64,000 nt of DNA from NCBI RefSeq assembly GCF_023062595.1, contig NZ_JALLAN010000001.1:310001-374000 (forward strand). The letters run 5' to 3'. The position numbers and the translations under genes are program-made. A model generated the notes under the pieces. It saw only the letters and a list, made by a program, of their open reading frames with translations. It had not been told where the DNA came from and made no database searches. Below are positions 27,331 through 36,874 of the stretch, piece after piece; position 1 is the stretch's first letter, and every line of letters starts with the position of its first letter. The stretch is from Arthrobacter rhizosphaerae (GTDB taxonomy: Bacteria > Actinomycetota > Actinomycetes > Actinomycetales > Micrococcaceae).

Positions 27331-27735
27331 TCAGGACAGGTCTTTGTATTGCGGCACCTTCCGCTGCGGGTCGCCGTCGCGGAGCCAGGACATGGCTTTC
27401 CGGAGGGAAATGAAATACATGATCGGACACGGCGTGGCTTGACTGTGGAGAAAGAAGAGCGAAATGACGTGGTCCACGGGAGATGATCCCAGAAGTGCAA
27501 TCCGGGATGCGCATGCCGGAGAGGTAAGAAGTCTTCGCGCGGATCGGGAGAAAGTGACGCTGTCGACAAGAATGAGCATGGGATAGCTCTTTCCCTGGTA
27601 TCGCTCCTGAAGATGGGACAGGGCCGCGAGGGCATCATCGTCTCGGATGGTCTCGCCTGCTTTCCAGCGCAGCCGGAGGATACCGCCCCTCAGTTCAAGA
27701 GTGCCTTTGCCCTCGGCGATGTCGATCTTGGCCAT
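27331..27735 (-). CDS. STAS/SpoIIAA-like protein
   Basis: 134 residues from ATG 27735. The pattern is that of a small alpha/beta STAS-like fold: GTLELRGGILRLRWKAGETI, SYPMLILVDSVTFSRSARRL, then ASRIALLGSSPVDHVISLFF. Such proteins are numerous in Arthrobacter-type genomes (DUF7793-like, in my recollection). The Ser in VTFSRSARR lies near the position phosphorylated in anti-sigma-factor antagonists. It probably participates in a partner-switching pathway or binds a small ligand. A strong terminator follows at 27162-27192. Confidence 0.65.
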   Translation of the reverse strand: MAKIDIAEGKGTLELRGGILRLRWKAGETIRDDDALAALSHLQERYQGKSYPMLILVDSVTFSRSARRLLTSPACASRIALLGSSPVDHVISLFFLHSQATPCPIMYFISLRKAMSWLRDGDPQRKVPQYKDLS

Positions 27736-28178
27736 TCGATCCCTTTTATTGGAAGCAATTTTTCGTAGCTGCTGGCCACATCCTACGGCGACGGCCTCAC
27801 TGCATCCCCCTATTGGCCCCCGAAGCGGAGAAAAATGCCTGTCGGCAGTGCAGTTCGCCTTGTGGTTCCGATGACTTCGGGAAGCACGTTTGTGACGGTG
27901 GCCCCAGACCTCACGGGAAAATCACATCGGGGCTGTCCTCACACCGTCCCGACTTCCCTTGTCCACGGCTTTTCCCGCCTCCCCGCGGACCAGGCCGACA
28001 TCCACCTCCCTGGGCGGACGGTCGGCGGTTTATGCTGTTGGAGGCTTCCGGGTAAGTCATCTTCAAAAACAGCATGCCGCGCTGGTCTCTTCGCGGCACA
28101 GATGCTTCCTGCCGCCGGTGTCAGATGCCTTGGACACATTCACTTCTGAGCTGCTTGGCCGATCCAGGAAAGAGCCGT
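27736..28178. other. Intergenic region
   Basis: 443 bases between divergent genes. It is expected to carry promoters for the SpoIIAA-like gene (leftward) and the 88-residue gene (rightward), but I see no strong -35/-10 pair and no convincing gene. Confidence 0.3.
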
Positions 28179-28445
28179 ATGAACGCAGACGAAACAGTAC
28201 CCTCCCTTCAGGGCCGGATCTCCTATACGGTCGTCACGGAAGATCCCCGGACGCTGCAGGATGAGCTGGCCGCCGCCGTGGACCTGGTGAGAGGGCGGGC
28301 CGGACAGCAGGTCCGGAACGGTATTCTGATCACGCGCCGTTCCCGGTCCTTGTTCACTGTCGAACTCGACGACGAGGTCCCTTACGGGACGACGATGGAA
28401 CGGGACCGGTGGCAACGCGGCGGCCCTGACCCGTCCGGGCAGTGA
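28179..28445 (+). CDS. Small hypothetical protein, first gene of TPR operon
   Basis: 88 residues from ATG 28179, with AGGAAAG at good spacing; upstream ATGs lack ribosome sites. The sequence (GRISYTVVTEDPRTLQDELA, NGILITRRSRSLFTVELDDE) suggests a compact alpha/beta fold with a central helix. No family recognised. The TPR-like gene begins just downstream, so the two are probably one operon. Confidence 0.65.
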   Translation: MNADETVPSLQGRISYTVVTEDPRTLQDELAAAVDLVRGRAGQQVRNGILITRRSRSLFTVELDDEVPYGTTMERDRWQRGGPDPSGQ

Positions 28446-28471
28446 AGATATATGGGGGGAGTGACAGCTCT

Positions 28472-28948
28472 GTGAGTACAGAGTCTGATGTTTGGACCAC
28501 AGACCCGGTGACGCTGCGCGACGTGGTCCTGGACGAGGAAGCCATGCAGGCCCGGCTCGGCGATTGCCCGGCCTTGGAGCGGGTGTGGATACTGTCCCTG
28601 CTGGGTCGGACCCGGGAAGCGATCGCAGAAGGCCGGGTACTGCTGGCACAATCCACGGAGCGCTTCAGACCGTTGCTCGTCCTTGCTCAGGCCTACCAGC
28701 GACAGTACCAATGGCATGAGGCGGCGAGGCTTCAGGAAGAGGCCCTGTGCCTGGCCCGGTCCCTGACCAGAGAAGCACTCGTCCGCTACCAGATCGGCAG
28801 ACGCCTCTTTGATGAGGCCCGCTACAAGGACGCGGCGGCCGAATTTGAGTGGGCACGCGACCTGTACCGGACGGCAGGGCGTAAACGCCTGGCTGGGGTC
28901 TCTGGGCAGGCCCTGAACCGTGCCCGCAAACTCGCAGAAAACTCATGA
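28472..28948 (+). CDS. Tetratricopeptide-repeat-like protein
   Basis: 158 residues from GTG 28472, with GGGGGGAG about 10 bases upstream; GTG 28442 overlapping the previous stop is an alternative. Helical hairpins are visible: ALERVWILSLLGRTREAIAE, LLVLAQAYQRQYQWHEAARL, ALVRYQIGRRLFDEARYKDA and AEFEWARDLYRTAGRKRLAG, typical of three to four TPR units. It is probably a protein-interaction module. A frameshifted paralogue lies at 23987-24462. The N-terminal VWTTDPVTLRDVVLD is shared with that copy. Confidence 0.75.
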   Translation: MSTESDVWTTDPVTLRDVVLDEEAMQARLGDCPALERVWILSLLGRTREAIAEGRVLLAQSTERFRPLLVLAQAYQRQYQWHEAARLQEEALCLARSLTREALVRYQIGRRLFDEARYKDAAAEFEWARDLYRTAGRKRLAGVSGQALNRARKLAENS

Positions 28949-29250
28949 GACGCGACCAGTCCAGATGTGCCCGCGTTGATGCTCTGGGAGCACCGGCGAT
29001 GATTGCCGACCGAACCCGGGCCCCTATCGGGGAGGAGACCGGGCCCGGCGCTCACACCAAGGGTGAGACCACGGCAGGCATCACTCGGCACAAGGCCGGT
29101 GCCCGCCACCGGTGAGCCTACCCGCCCAGGCCGGGGGCTGTACAGGACAACGCCGACTAGACTCTCACCACCGCCGGTTTGCCTTTTGGTCATATTCCGT
29201 ATGGACGTTTCTGGCAATCCGGGGAAATGTGAGAGTGGGGGTTGAGAGGT

Positions 29251-29667
29251 TCAAAGGGTGGGAACGGGGACGCGCGGGCTTGGTGCCCGCTTTGGTTCCC
29301 CCTGTTGTGGGCGGAGCAGTTCTTCGACGCGGACCCGCAGCGCCGCCATGCGGAAGGGCTTGGGGATGACACCGTTGGCTCCGGCGGCCAGCAGCTTGTC
29401 CGCGAGTTCCACGCGTCCTGTCAGCATGAGGATGGGCTCGCAGCTGAAAGTCCTGATCTGGCGGATCACCTCAAAACCATTGATATCGGGGAGCCCGTAA
29501 TCCAGGATCACAATGCCCGGGGCCAGTTTCTGTACCGCGGCGACGCCCTTCGCACCTGTTTCGGTCAGGCGGACGAGAGACAGTCCTGAGATCTTCAAGA
29601 CACCGCATACGAGATTGCCGATATCCGCGTCGTCTTCTATTACTACGGCCGTACGTGTATACCACAT
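29251..29667 (-). CDS. Stand-alone response-regulator receiver protein
   Basis: 138 residues from ATG 29667, with a G-rich ribosome site upstream. All receiver-domain residues are present: acid pocket Glu11-Asp12-Asp13 (VIEDDADIG), phosphoacceptor Asp56 (VILDYGLPD), Thr83 (MLTGR) and Lys103 (IPKPF). There is no output domain; residues 120-138 are a basic Pro-rich tail. It likely works by phosphorylation-dependent protein contact. The kinase is not adjacent; the HATPase protein at 25397 and EAL protein at 30108 are neighbours of interest. Confidence 0.88.
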   Translation of the reverse strand: MWYTRTAVVIEDDADIGNLVCGVLKISGLSLVRLTETGAKGVAAVQKLAPGIVILDYGLPDINGFEVIRQIRTFSCEPILMLTGRVELADKLLAAGANGVIPKPFRMAALRVRVEELLRPQQGEPKRAPSPRVPVPTL

Positions 29668-30107
29668 AGCCTATTGCCCCCCGTGGCAACACGCTGCTGC
29701 CTACGTAAGTTTACCAATAAGAAACCTCCTTTTGGGGGGTTTGGGCCGGAAAGTTTTTCCCTGTGCAACCTGGGCCAAATTAAGGACGATGCCCGCCTAC
29801 GTTAGAGGCAGAGGGAAGAGAAGCGCGGGGACGGCAGGGATCCCCGGCGGCCCCTGAATGAGCCTGTCAGCATTCTCCGGAAATCCACCCCAAACCATGC
29901 TGTACCGCACCAAAGGGACAGGACTCCCACAGGAATCAGCATATAAGCGCAATTACGGCCACCCTACGGATCTTCTGCGGTTAGCGTTGGATCAGCAAGC
30001 TGGCCCGATGGGGGCGCTGTGCCAACCAGATCATCGAAGTCCTCATCAGCACACCAGCATCAGCCCCCCATCCGGGCGGGGCACCTAGGCCAAGAGGGGG
30101 AGCCGCC
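29668..30107. other. Intergenic region between receiver and EAL genes
   Basis: 440 bases. AAACCTCC followed by GGGGGGTTT near 29718-29740 can form a hairpin in the leader of the leftward receiver gene. Otherwise no gene and no strong promoter are evident. Confidence 0.35.
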
Positions 30108-31094
30108 TTGAAGCGTCGCGAAGACCATGGATCTACACTGACCCTTCGGACGGCGGAGTACGTGCGGGGGCTGTCTGCGGCAGAAGCAATACCGCGGCCG
30201 GCAGGGCTCTTCGGAGCAAGAGCCCGCTCTCTTGAGACCTCCTCCATCTTCTCCAACCTTGATCCGCTTGTTGAAGGGCCTGAAAGCAGCATGGGCGCGG
30301 GCGTCCTGCCGGGAGCCACGGCTTCGGCGATGGACTTAATCAGGAGTCGGGTTCATACCGTGCTGAGGGATGGCTCCATGGCCACTGCGTTCCAGCCCAT
30401 CTATGATCTCGCCACCGGTCACGTGGCCGGAGCCGAAGCCCTGACCAGGTTCGACAGCGGGCGTGATCCCGATGTTTGGTTCGCCCAAGCGGCCACCGCC
30501 GGACTGGCTGTGGATGCGGAGCTTGCCGCCGTTGAAGCCGCGCTGTCCGCGGCGGTCCAGCTACCCGATCTCCTGTACGTTTCTGTGAACGCCTCCCCGG
30601 TGACGTGCCTTAGCCCGCGGTTTAGTCGGCTGCTCCGAAAGGCACCGGTCCGCGCTGACCGGATCGTCCTCGAACTCACCGAACACAGCCCGGTCGAAGA
30701 CTACACATCGCTCCTGAACGCCCTCGCCCCGCTACGCAGTTCCGGCATGCGCGTTGCCGTCGATGATGCCGGAGCCGGACATTCCTCAATGCTTCACATT
30801 CTGCGGCTTGCACCGGACATCATCAAGCTCGACAAGGAACTCATCACCGACATTGATACCAATCACCTGCAAAAGGCGCTCGGCCGCGCCATGGTGAATT
30901 TTGCATGCGACATCGGCGCGACCATCACCGCAGAAGGCATTGAGACCGCTGCAGAACTTGCCACCGTCACAAAGCTTGGAATGACCTCAGGACAAGGATA
31001 TTTCCTCGGCCACCCAACATTGCTGCCCGACCAATGGGCACAATGGCATTCCCATCCCGGCTCGACAATGCCCATGGTCGCAGTCTCGAACTGA
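30108..31094 (+). CDS. EAL-domain cyclic-di-GMP phosphodiesterase
   Basis: 328 residues from TTG 30108, with AGAGGGGGAG just upstream. The first 75 residues look disordered. The EAL domain spans about 80-320 and retains catalytic motifs: GAEALTRF (EAL at 110-112), VSVNAS, VLELTEH, VAVDDAGAGHSSM (loop 6, a DFGTG variant), IIKLDKEL, ITAEGIET and SGQGYFLG. Hydrolysis of cyclic di-GMP is therefore plausible. No GGDEF, PAS or membrane domain is attached, so input probably comes from partners. Confidence 0.88.
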   Translation: MKRREDHGSTLTLRTAEYVRGLSAAEAIPRPAGLFGARARSLETSSIFSNLDPLVEGPESSMGAGVLPGATASAMDLIRSRVHTVLRDGSMATAFQPIYDLATGHVAGAEALTRFDSGRDPDVWFAQAATAGLAVDAELAAVEAALSAAVQLPDLLYVSVNASPVTCLSPRFSRLLRKAPVRADRIVLELTEHSPVEDYTSLLNALAPLRSSGMRVAVDDAGAGHSSMLHILRLAPDIIKLDKELITDIDTNHLQKALGRAMVNFACDIGATITAEGIETAAELATVTKLGMTSGQGYFLGHPTLLPDQWAQWHSHPGSTMPMVAVSN

Positions 31095-31415
31095 AGATCT
31101 AGCCCGGTCAGGGAATTACCTCGCGAGCGACTTCGCATGCTGCTGACTTCCGTCCGGCCCTGAAGAGGCGCTTCGGGCTCGGGTCGGCTGGCCGTGGCGT
31201 GATTATCAGCCATGGATGGATTGCTCCCACTCACCTCCGAATACATACCCTTGCTGAAGTGAAATGACCTGCGAAGAGTACATCGGCACCGCAGCCTAAG
31301 TTGATGCAACAAGTTCCATAGTGGGCAAGGCTGCATTTCAAACGCAACCACCTGCTGAGAAGACACGCCAGGGCACCTGCGCCATCCTGTCAGTGCCCGG
31401 GAGCACCATGGTTCT
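31095..31415. other. Intergenic region
   Basis: 321 bases after the EAL gene. No terminator with a clear T-run and no gene are visible. Confidence 0.3.
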
Positions 31416-31700
31416 ATGACGGCACCAACGGTGGAGGCAGCAATCCATGAGCTGATGGATTTCTGCTGGAATGTTGTCTACGACCTGCTGGAAGCGCGGA
31501 GCCTGCTCGGTGACGGCTTGTTCGTCGAGGAGTACACCGGAATCCACTCCTGGGTGGAGGAGTGCACCCGCTACACCGTGGTGCACTCCCGGACAGTTGC
31601 TGTCTTGTTTGTGGACACGCGGCCGGTGGACGCCATCGTGTTCCATCACGACCTCCTGGGCACAGACGACCCAAAAAGCTACTTCAGCGTGCCTCAGTAA
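31416..31700 (+). CDS. Small hypothetical protein
   Basis: 94 residues from ATG 31416; no good ribosome site. The translation (IHELMDFCWNVVYDLLEARS, TRYTVVHSRTVAVLFVDTRP) is a plausible alpha/beta protein, and the frame is clean relative to alternatives. No family recognised. Convergent with the helicase-associated-domain gene ending at 31741. Confidence 0.45.
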   Translation: MTAPTVEAAIHELMDFCWNVVYDLLEARSLLGDGLFVEEYTGIHSWVEECTRYTVVHSRTVAVLFVDTRPVDAIVFHHDLLGTDDPKSYFSVPQ

Positions 31701-31740
31701 ACGACGCTGAGGTGTCTGCCTTTTTTGAGTGGCGACAAGA

Positions 31741-32388
31741 TCATCTCTTTGCTGCCTTCTGCCTTCCCTGACGCCATCCGGGGATCACAGCATCCAGCTG
31801 GGTCCTTTTCGCTGGATTCAGCTTGCCGGCGCGGTCGTTGATGCGTTGGCTGTGAAGCCACACGCCAAGCCTTCGTTCTAACGGATCGTTGGTTTTGTTG
31901 TGCCGGGGCCAATCGTTGCCGGCAGCCCGGTACTCAGCGACCTCAGTAAGAAGCTGCGTCCAGCGCGCTTCGTCGTCAGCCTGTTTTGCCGATGGTTTCC
32001 GCCAGTTAGGTATCACGTCCAGGGCGTCAGCATAGGCAGGGGAGAGGGTGCCCTGCGCTGCTTCCTTACGGCGTCGATGCAGCCAGACCGCCAGTGCCTT
32101 TTCGCGGGCCGAGCGGCTGAAGATTGGCAACCGGCCTTCGGTCTTGTAGAAGACGATGATGTCTTCCAGGTTCCGCCGGCCAGCTGCTGTAAGACGCGGG
32201 AGTGCGGCGGGAAGCGCCGCCTGATGCTCAGCCCTGATGCGGGTATCCTGTTTTGCAGCGATGGCCAGGTGGTACCTGACCGTGGTTTCAGCGACGCCGG
32301 CGACCGCGGCGATTTTCGGCGTGGCAATGCCTTGCCGGTACATCAGCACCCACTCAGGATCGGGCGCGGTGCGCCTCGTCTGGGTCAT
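31741..32388 (-). CDS. Helicase-associated (HA) domain protein with N-terminal HTH
   Basis: 215 residues from ATG 32388. Residues 10-45 are a helix-turn-helix (GIATPKIAAVAGVAETTVRY). Two HA-domain units follow: EGRLPIFSRSAREKALAVWL with LHRRRKEAAQGTLSPAYADA, then DWPRHNKTNDPLERRLGVWL with LHSQRINDRAGKLNPAKRTQ, each ending in a P-W pair (VIPNW, VIPGW). HA domains are three-helix modules found with actinobacterial helicases and thought to bind nucleic acid. A degraded copy lies at 53420-53735. The gene follows a small membrane-protein gene with a 16-base gap. Confidence 0.8.
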   Translation of the reverse strand: MTQTRRTAPDPEWVLMYRQGIATPKIAAVAGVAETTVRYHLAIAAKQDTRIRAEHQAALPAALPRLTAAGRRNLEDIIVFYKTEGRLPIFSRSAREKALAVWLHRRRKEAAQGTLSPAYADALDVIPNWRKPSAKQADDEARWTQLLTEVAEYRAAGNDWPRHNKTNDPLERRLGVWLHSQRINDRAGKLNPAKRTQLDAVIPGWRQGRQKAAKR

Positions 32389-32404
32389 GCGCTTGCCAGT
32401 GTCA

Positions 32405-32572
32405 TCACCGCAGGGGGTCGCCCTTGGACGGTCCAGCCTGCTTCAGCTCAGCGATCCGCAGCCGGAGGAACACGATGACGAGGACCAGGGCGTATACCGC
32501 CAGTCCGGCCAGCACGATCGTAAAGATCGCGTACAGAACACCAATAACACCGAAGGCTGGACTTACATTCAC
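32405..32572 (-). CDS. Small single-pass membrane protein
   Basis: 55 residues from GTG 32572, preceded by GGGGGGG at correct spacing. Residues 8-36 form one long membrane helix (VIGVLYAIFTIVLAGLAVYA continuing LVLVIVFL), then a charged tail LRLRIAELKQAGPSKGD. Its stop lies 16 bases before the HA-domain gene on the same strand, suggesting an operon. No family known to me. Confidence 0.6.
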   Translation of the reverse strand: MNVSPAFGVIGVLYAIFTIVLAGLAVYALVLVIVFLRLRIAELKQAGPSKGDPLR

Positions 32573-32697
32573 TGGTTCCCCCCCAAAGTCGTTAGCCCTA
32601 GGCTATGCGAACCAGTCCTCGTTTTGTTGGACTGGCGTAGTGCCCTGGAAGGGCCGGGAATTGGCAGAAATCATCGTATGCTCAAAGCGATACGCTT

Positions 32698-34067
32698 CTA
32701 CCTGATCCCATGCGGTCCGTGTGGGCTCCAGCCGTCGAGGAACGGCACAAGGTCTTCATCGCGATAGTCTGCCAGGACGGGAACCTCGATGGGGCGGAGC
32801 AGGGGATCCTTGGCGTCGATGTAGTCGCGCGCCCATGCCAGCCAGGCAAGCCCGCGATTGACCAGCTCTACATCCCGTTCTGAGGTCAGCCTCGCCTCAG
32901 TGCCTCCACGTACTTGCGCAGCATGCCGGCTTCTGCCCAGGCGTCCGCCTGAATCTTCAGCTGCTGGGCCTTGTGGTGGTCCTGGATTCGTATGCGGGCG
33001 CGCTTAATAGCTGCTTCCCACCGTCGCTGCGTTTCCTCCTCCTTGAGGCGTGCTTGCTCGCGCTTCCACGCGTTTTCCAGATGTTGAATTTCGATCTCGC
33101 GAAGTATGGCCGGCAGGGCGGTGTCGAGTTGCTGTCGCTTGCCGTCGCGAAACCGTTCTCGGCGACCGTCGGTTGAGTATTTTTGTGTCAACTCCAGTTG
33201 GAGTCGCCCCGTTGATAGGAAGTCGGTGTTGTTTACAAGCGTCCAGGACTGGTTGCGGGAGTTGTATTTGCGGATGTAGGGCCTTGCGGCTCCGCCGTTC
33301 GGGGGAAGCTCCCGCATTTCCAATGGAACGGTGGTTGTGCCGATCGTGATGGCGAAGTCGCCATCGAGAGTTGTGGTTCCGCGGGAGTTGCTGCGTTTGT
33401 GGCTCGACGGCAGCGTTACCTCATAGCCGCGAGCTGCACTTTCGGTAGCCAGCGCGTGCAGCAGTTTGGCTGCACGGGCGACGTGTTCTTTAGACACACC
33501 CTTTGTGCCGTCCCGGAACGCTTTGGCGACCGGGTGATATTTGCCCACCGAGTCCGGAATCGGGACAGGACGCTCGTCGACATCATCAGGGAAATGACGC
33601 GCCCAACGTGCCTCGTACTTTGGGCTCTGCCACGACCCGACGCTCGCTATCTCGAGCTTGTAGCCTTTCGGGCGCAGGGCTGACTTCATCACGTCACGGA
33701 TCAGGGCATCGTTAGCTGCGCGGTGCGAATATCCGCCCTCGACCTCAAGGACTCCACCAGCGGCAGTGAGCTTCTGTATGAATTTGTCGGCTTCGGATTC
33801 GTGGGTGTGGTTGTTGCTATCGGAGTCATCGATGCTCTTGAGCAGCTCCACACCCAGCTGGGTGATCTTGGCCGTCCAGGTCGGACCCTTGCCGGTAATA
33901 GTGATGTATCGATCGTCCGCCAAGGCTCGGGCGGATATCCGATGGGAGTAGCCGTCGAAGATGCCATCCGGACAGCCGTCATTAACCCATTTCAAGACTT
34001 TGGACTGTAAAAAGCTGAGCGGCTTAGGGTGCTGTGGCAAAGGAATCTCCAATCGGAGTCGGTCCAC
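32698..34067 (-). pseudogene. Conserved hypothetical gene split by a frameshift near its 3' end
   Basis: The main frame from 34067 gives 393 residues ending EALRRG at 32886. It has a charged C-terminal coiled-coil (RRWEAAIKRARIRIQDHHKA, AWAEAGMLRKYVEAL). Directly after, another frame with no start codon encodes TSERDVELVNRGLAWLAWAR and DYIDAKDPLLRPIEVPVLAD, ending at 32698. Actinobacterial homologues I recall end with such a WLAWAR-YxDxxDPL block, so the natural protein is about 455 residues and one base is missing around 32888-32905. The main frame is otherwise intact, so it may be functional if this is a sequencing error. Function unknown. Confidence 0.65.
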
Positions 34068-34259
34068 GGCGCATACTAACGTCCAGAGCCAATGATCTAC
34101 TCAGTCTTCAATGGATGCGACCTGTCGGCTTTTGAGAATAGCCAACTCTGGCAGCGCGGTGAACCGTATTGAGGTTTCTGGTTCTGTGCAGTGCCGATGC
34201 TCCCGGCGAGCAACCGCACTTGGTGATTTTGAGGGCACAGCGACGGCCTGCGGAATTCG

Positions 34260-34994
34260 TTAATTGGTAGAGCGTGAGAATTGCCTGCTAAGCCGTTGGA
34301 TCCTTTTGAGCTGTCGCAATGATGCGTAGAACCCTAACCAGTCACGGATCCGGGGTTTGGTCACACCAAGTTCGGAGACGGGATGGTAGTAATCGCGGTC
34401 ATTCGGACCGAACGTCTCGGGCTTCCCTTCGCGGTAGGTGATGTAGTCGTAGGGCCGTCGGCCAGGTGCTAAGTGGCGCACGAAGAAGATCGCCGAGCCG
34501 TCGTACTCGTCCCCCTCTGGCGCGATGTCTTCTATCCATTTCCATGGGATATGACCAATTTGGGCCACGTTCGGGGCGGGACGATCTGTTCTCGTAAGAG
34601 TGCGGTGCCCTCGGTCGTCGTAGTAGCTCTCTATTCCGGCTAGGATGACTTCCACTCCGTTGTGAACGATCTCGATTAGTTCCGAGCTTGAAAACATCCC
34701 GCCGCGCCAGGTCACCTTGTTGCTGCCGTCATACCCGCGTTCGTACAGCGCCGCATTCATTACGATGATTTTGCTGTTCAAACCTTCAGTGCGGATCGGC
34801 TTCAGGACGTCCCACGCCTTGCTTTCCAGTTCACGGACTCGTTCACGTTGCTGGCGGAAGGACAACTGACGGCCTATGTGAAATATGGCTAGTGTGACGC
34901 CGAGCGAAGCCACAGAGATAGCGAGAGAGACGAAATCTACCCAGGAATAGTCACCATTCACTGTGTAAGTGTACGGAGAGTAGATCGCAGGCAT
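34260..34994 (-). CDS. Hypothetical protein with one N-terminal membrane helix
   Basis: 244 residues from ATG 34994; a TTG at 35063 would add 23. One membrane helix at about residues 17-38 (VDFVSLAISVASLGVTLAIF) is followed by a coiled-coil-like stretch (RQQRERVRELESKAWDVL) and a soluble domain of about 180 residues with SSELIEIVHNGVEVILAGIE and WIEDIAPEGDEYDGSAIFFV. It is divergent from the Mrr-type nuclease gene at 35126. Function unknown. Confidence 0.65.
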   Translation of the reverse strand: MPAIYSPYTYTVNGDYSWVDFVSLAISVASLGVTLAIFHIGRQLSFRQQRERVRELESKAWDVLKPIRTEGLNSKIIVMNAALYERGYDGSNKVTWRGGMFSSSELIEIVHNGVEVILAGIESYYDDRGHRTLTRTDRPAPNVAQIGHIPWKWIEDIAPEGDEYDGSAIFFVRHLAPGRRPYDYITYREGKPETFGPNDRDYYHPVSELGVTKPRIRDWLGFYASLRQLKRIQRLSRQFSRSTN

Positions 34995-35125
34995 CAGGCC
35001 TAGGACTTCCAAATGGAAGGCTAAGCGCTTGCGTGTGGTCGTTTCGCAAACGCGTGGGCCCAAGCCGAACCGGGAATCCAGCGCGCCGATCGGCGGATCT
35101 CCGGTCTGGTTCGTAGGCTTAGATC

Positions 35126-36874
35126 GTGCCTACTTACGACTGGCCGCTGATTCAACAGCGAAGTGGCGACTCTATCGAGTCGCTTATTGCAACGCTCCTT
35201 CGTCGTGAATACAACGACGTGCGGCAGACTAAGCCTTCACAAGGTGATGGCGGGATTGACATTCTCCGCCTAACAGCTGACGGGTTCGAGGTTTGGCAAG
35301 TAAAAGGCTTCACCACGGCGATCTCCAATAGCCAATTCCGCCAAGTCAAGAACTCTTGGAAACGATTCATCGAGGAACACGTATGCCCCGGTGAAAAGCA
35401 AATTGTCCGCTATCACCTGGTTACCCCGTGGACACCTACCGAGGAGCGCGTCACAGAGTTCGACGAGCTCACTGCAGACGCGGGATTCCCATGCCAATGG
35501 GACGGTGATGCCTTCATTGCCGGCTTGGCGGACCGCTTTCCTGAGACCATGCAGCGGTTCACTTACGGCGAAGCAGCGTTGGAACAGTTCATTAGCCAAA
35601 AGGCCATGCTCGCTTCCTCTCCAGTCGAAAGAGGCGAATCGCTAAAGATGCTTGATGCCATAGAGACCCGGCAGGATGCCCTCAATGCTCTCCGCGACAC
35701 CATCCACGACAACTACCGGATCGAGCACGGGACCCGAACTGTAGCCAACAGCCAGGAAATTCCGCTGCCGCTTGATGGTGACCCTGCAGTCTTTCGCCGG
35801 ATGACCTACCTGGGAGATTCGCGTTGGAAATGCGAATCCGTCGTGCCTCGGACGCCAGACGCCGCTGAGATTGATCCCATCAGCATGGGCGTCGAGTTCC
35901 TGACGACTCCCGGGACACCCGAACACGATGCCGTACGGGCCTGGGAGGAATGGGGTATCCCGTTCAAGGACGTACGAGTCAGGACAACCATCAGCGGTGG
36001 ACCATTCGCTCATGACGAGCCGCTTGATTCGGTCATCTCCATCATCGAAAGAAGCCGTAACGATGCGCCCCAGCTCTACCTGCGATGCACTGCGAGCAGC
36101 GGCCAGCGTCGATTCCGGATGCCATTGGTCGTCGCCTCGCAAACAGTTGGTACACAAACAGGTTGGCTGCGGCTAGTCCTCGACACACCGGAACGTACGC
36201 TCAACTTCGAGCTTCGTTTCAAACAAGGGGAAGGCACAGAAGCGAAGGCTGGGATGGGAAACGTTGACGGACGTGATCCAGAGACCGTCTGCGACGAGCT
36301 CGAGATGCTGGTTGGTATCCACGAAAGTGACGTCATCTCAGTGGAGACTGCCACCGGGGATCCGCTTCTTCGAGCGCATGGCACCGTTTTACCCACGGCG
36401 CTGGATGCCCTGTACCTTCCTGTCGCTCGCCACCTCACAATGCTGCAAGTTCCCACAGCTCCCGCATTTGTCATGCCATCGATCGACGAGATCACCGATG
36501 GTCAGTTCCGGCACCTCGCGCTCCTTGCAACCATCTATGACGGCATTCCGAATAGCTGGAGCTGGAAGGAACTCAGGTTCCGGGTCCCCGAGGACGAAAG
36601 GTCGGCAGAATCTTTTAGGACCGTAGTCATAGAGGCTATCGCCGGCCGTGGCAGCATAGTGCAGGTGGAGACACCGGTCTTCACTTTGGGGAACCGGACC
36701 TACACGATCGATCATCCCCTTGCCAGTACTACCCACTCGGTTCAGCTTGAATCAGGCGGCGATCCTGCAACACTGTACCCCGGAGACACAATCCGACTCG
36801 TGCCAGGGGCAGATGACTCGGTCACAACGGCGAAGGTCGTCGATTGGACTCCCGGGAGCATCCAGTTCGGCTAA
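35126..36874 (+). CDS. Mrr-like restriction-endonuclease-fold protein
   Basis: 582 residues from GTG 35126, probably leaderless. Residues 14-62 carry a PD-(D/E)xK core: IESLIATLLRREYNDV (Glu18), GDGGIDILR (Asp45) and FEVWQVKGF (Gln58-x-Lys60). The following 500 residues are beta-rich and not recognised, with no NTPase motifs. Nuclease domains of this kind with a large unknown sensor-like half occur in defence islands. DNA cleavage is likely from motif integrity; the trigger is unknown. A membrane protein is divergently encoded. Confidence 0.75.
   Translation: MPTYDWPLIQQRSGDSIESLIATLLRREYNDVRQTKPSQGDGGIDILRLTADGFEVWQVKGFTTAISNSQFRQVKNSWKRFIEEHVCPGEKQIVRYHLVTPWTPTEERVTEFDELTADAGFPCQWDGDAFIAGLADRFPETMQRFTYGEAALEQFISQKAMLASSPVERGESLKMLDAIETRQDALNALRDTIHDNYRIEHGTRTVANSQEIPLPLDGDPAVFRRMTYLGDSRWKCESVVPRTPDAAEIDPISMGVEFLTTPGTPEHDAVRAWEEWGIPFKDVRVRTTISGGPFAHDEPLDSVISIIERSRNDAPQLYLRCTASSGQRRFRMPLVVASQTVGTQTGWLRLVLDTPERTLNFELRFKQGEGTEAKAGMGNVDGRDPETVCDELEMLVGIHESDVISVETATGDPLLRAHGTVLPTALDALYLPVARHLTMLQVPTAPAFVMPSIDEITDGQFRHLALLATIYDGIPNSWSWKELRFRVPEDERSAESFRTVVIEAIAGRGSIVQVETPVFTLGNRTYTIDHPLASTTHSVQLESGGDPATLYPGDTIRLVPGADDSVTTAKVVDWTPGSIQFG

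Noticed and set aside
27000..27638. 212-codon minus-strand frame
   Set aside because: Runs through the terminator at 27162-27192 and overlaps the SpoIIAA-like gene in another frame.
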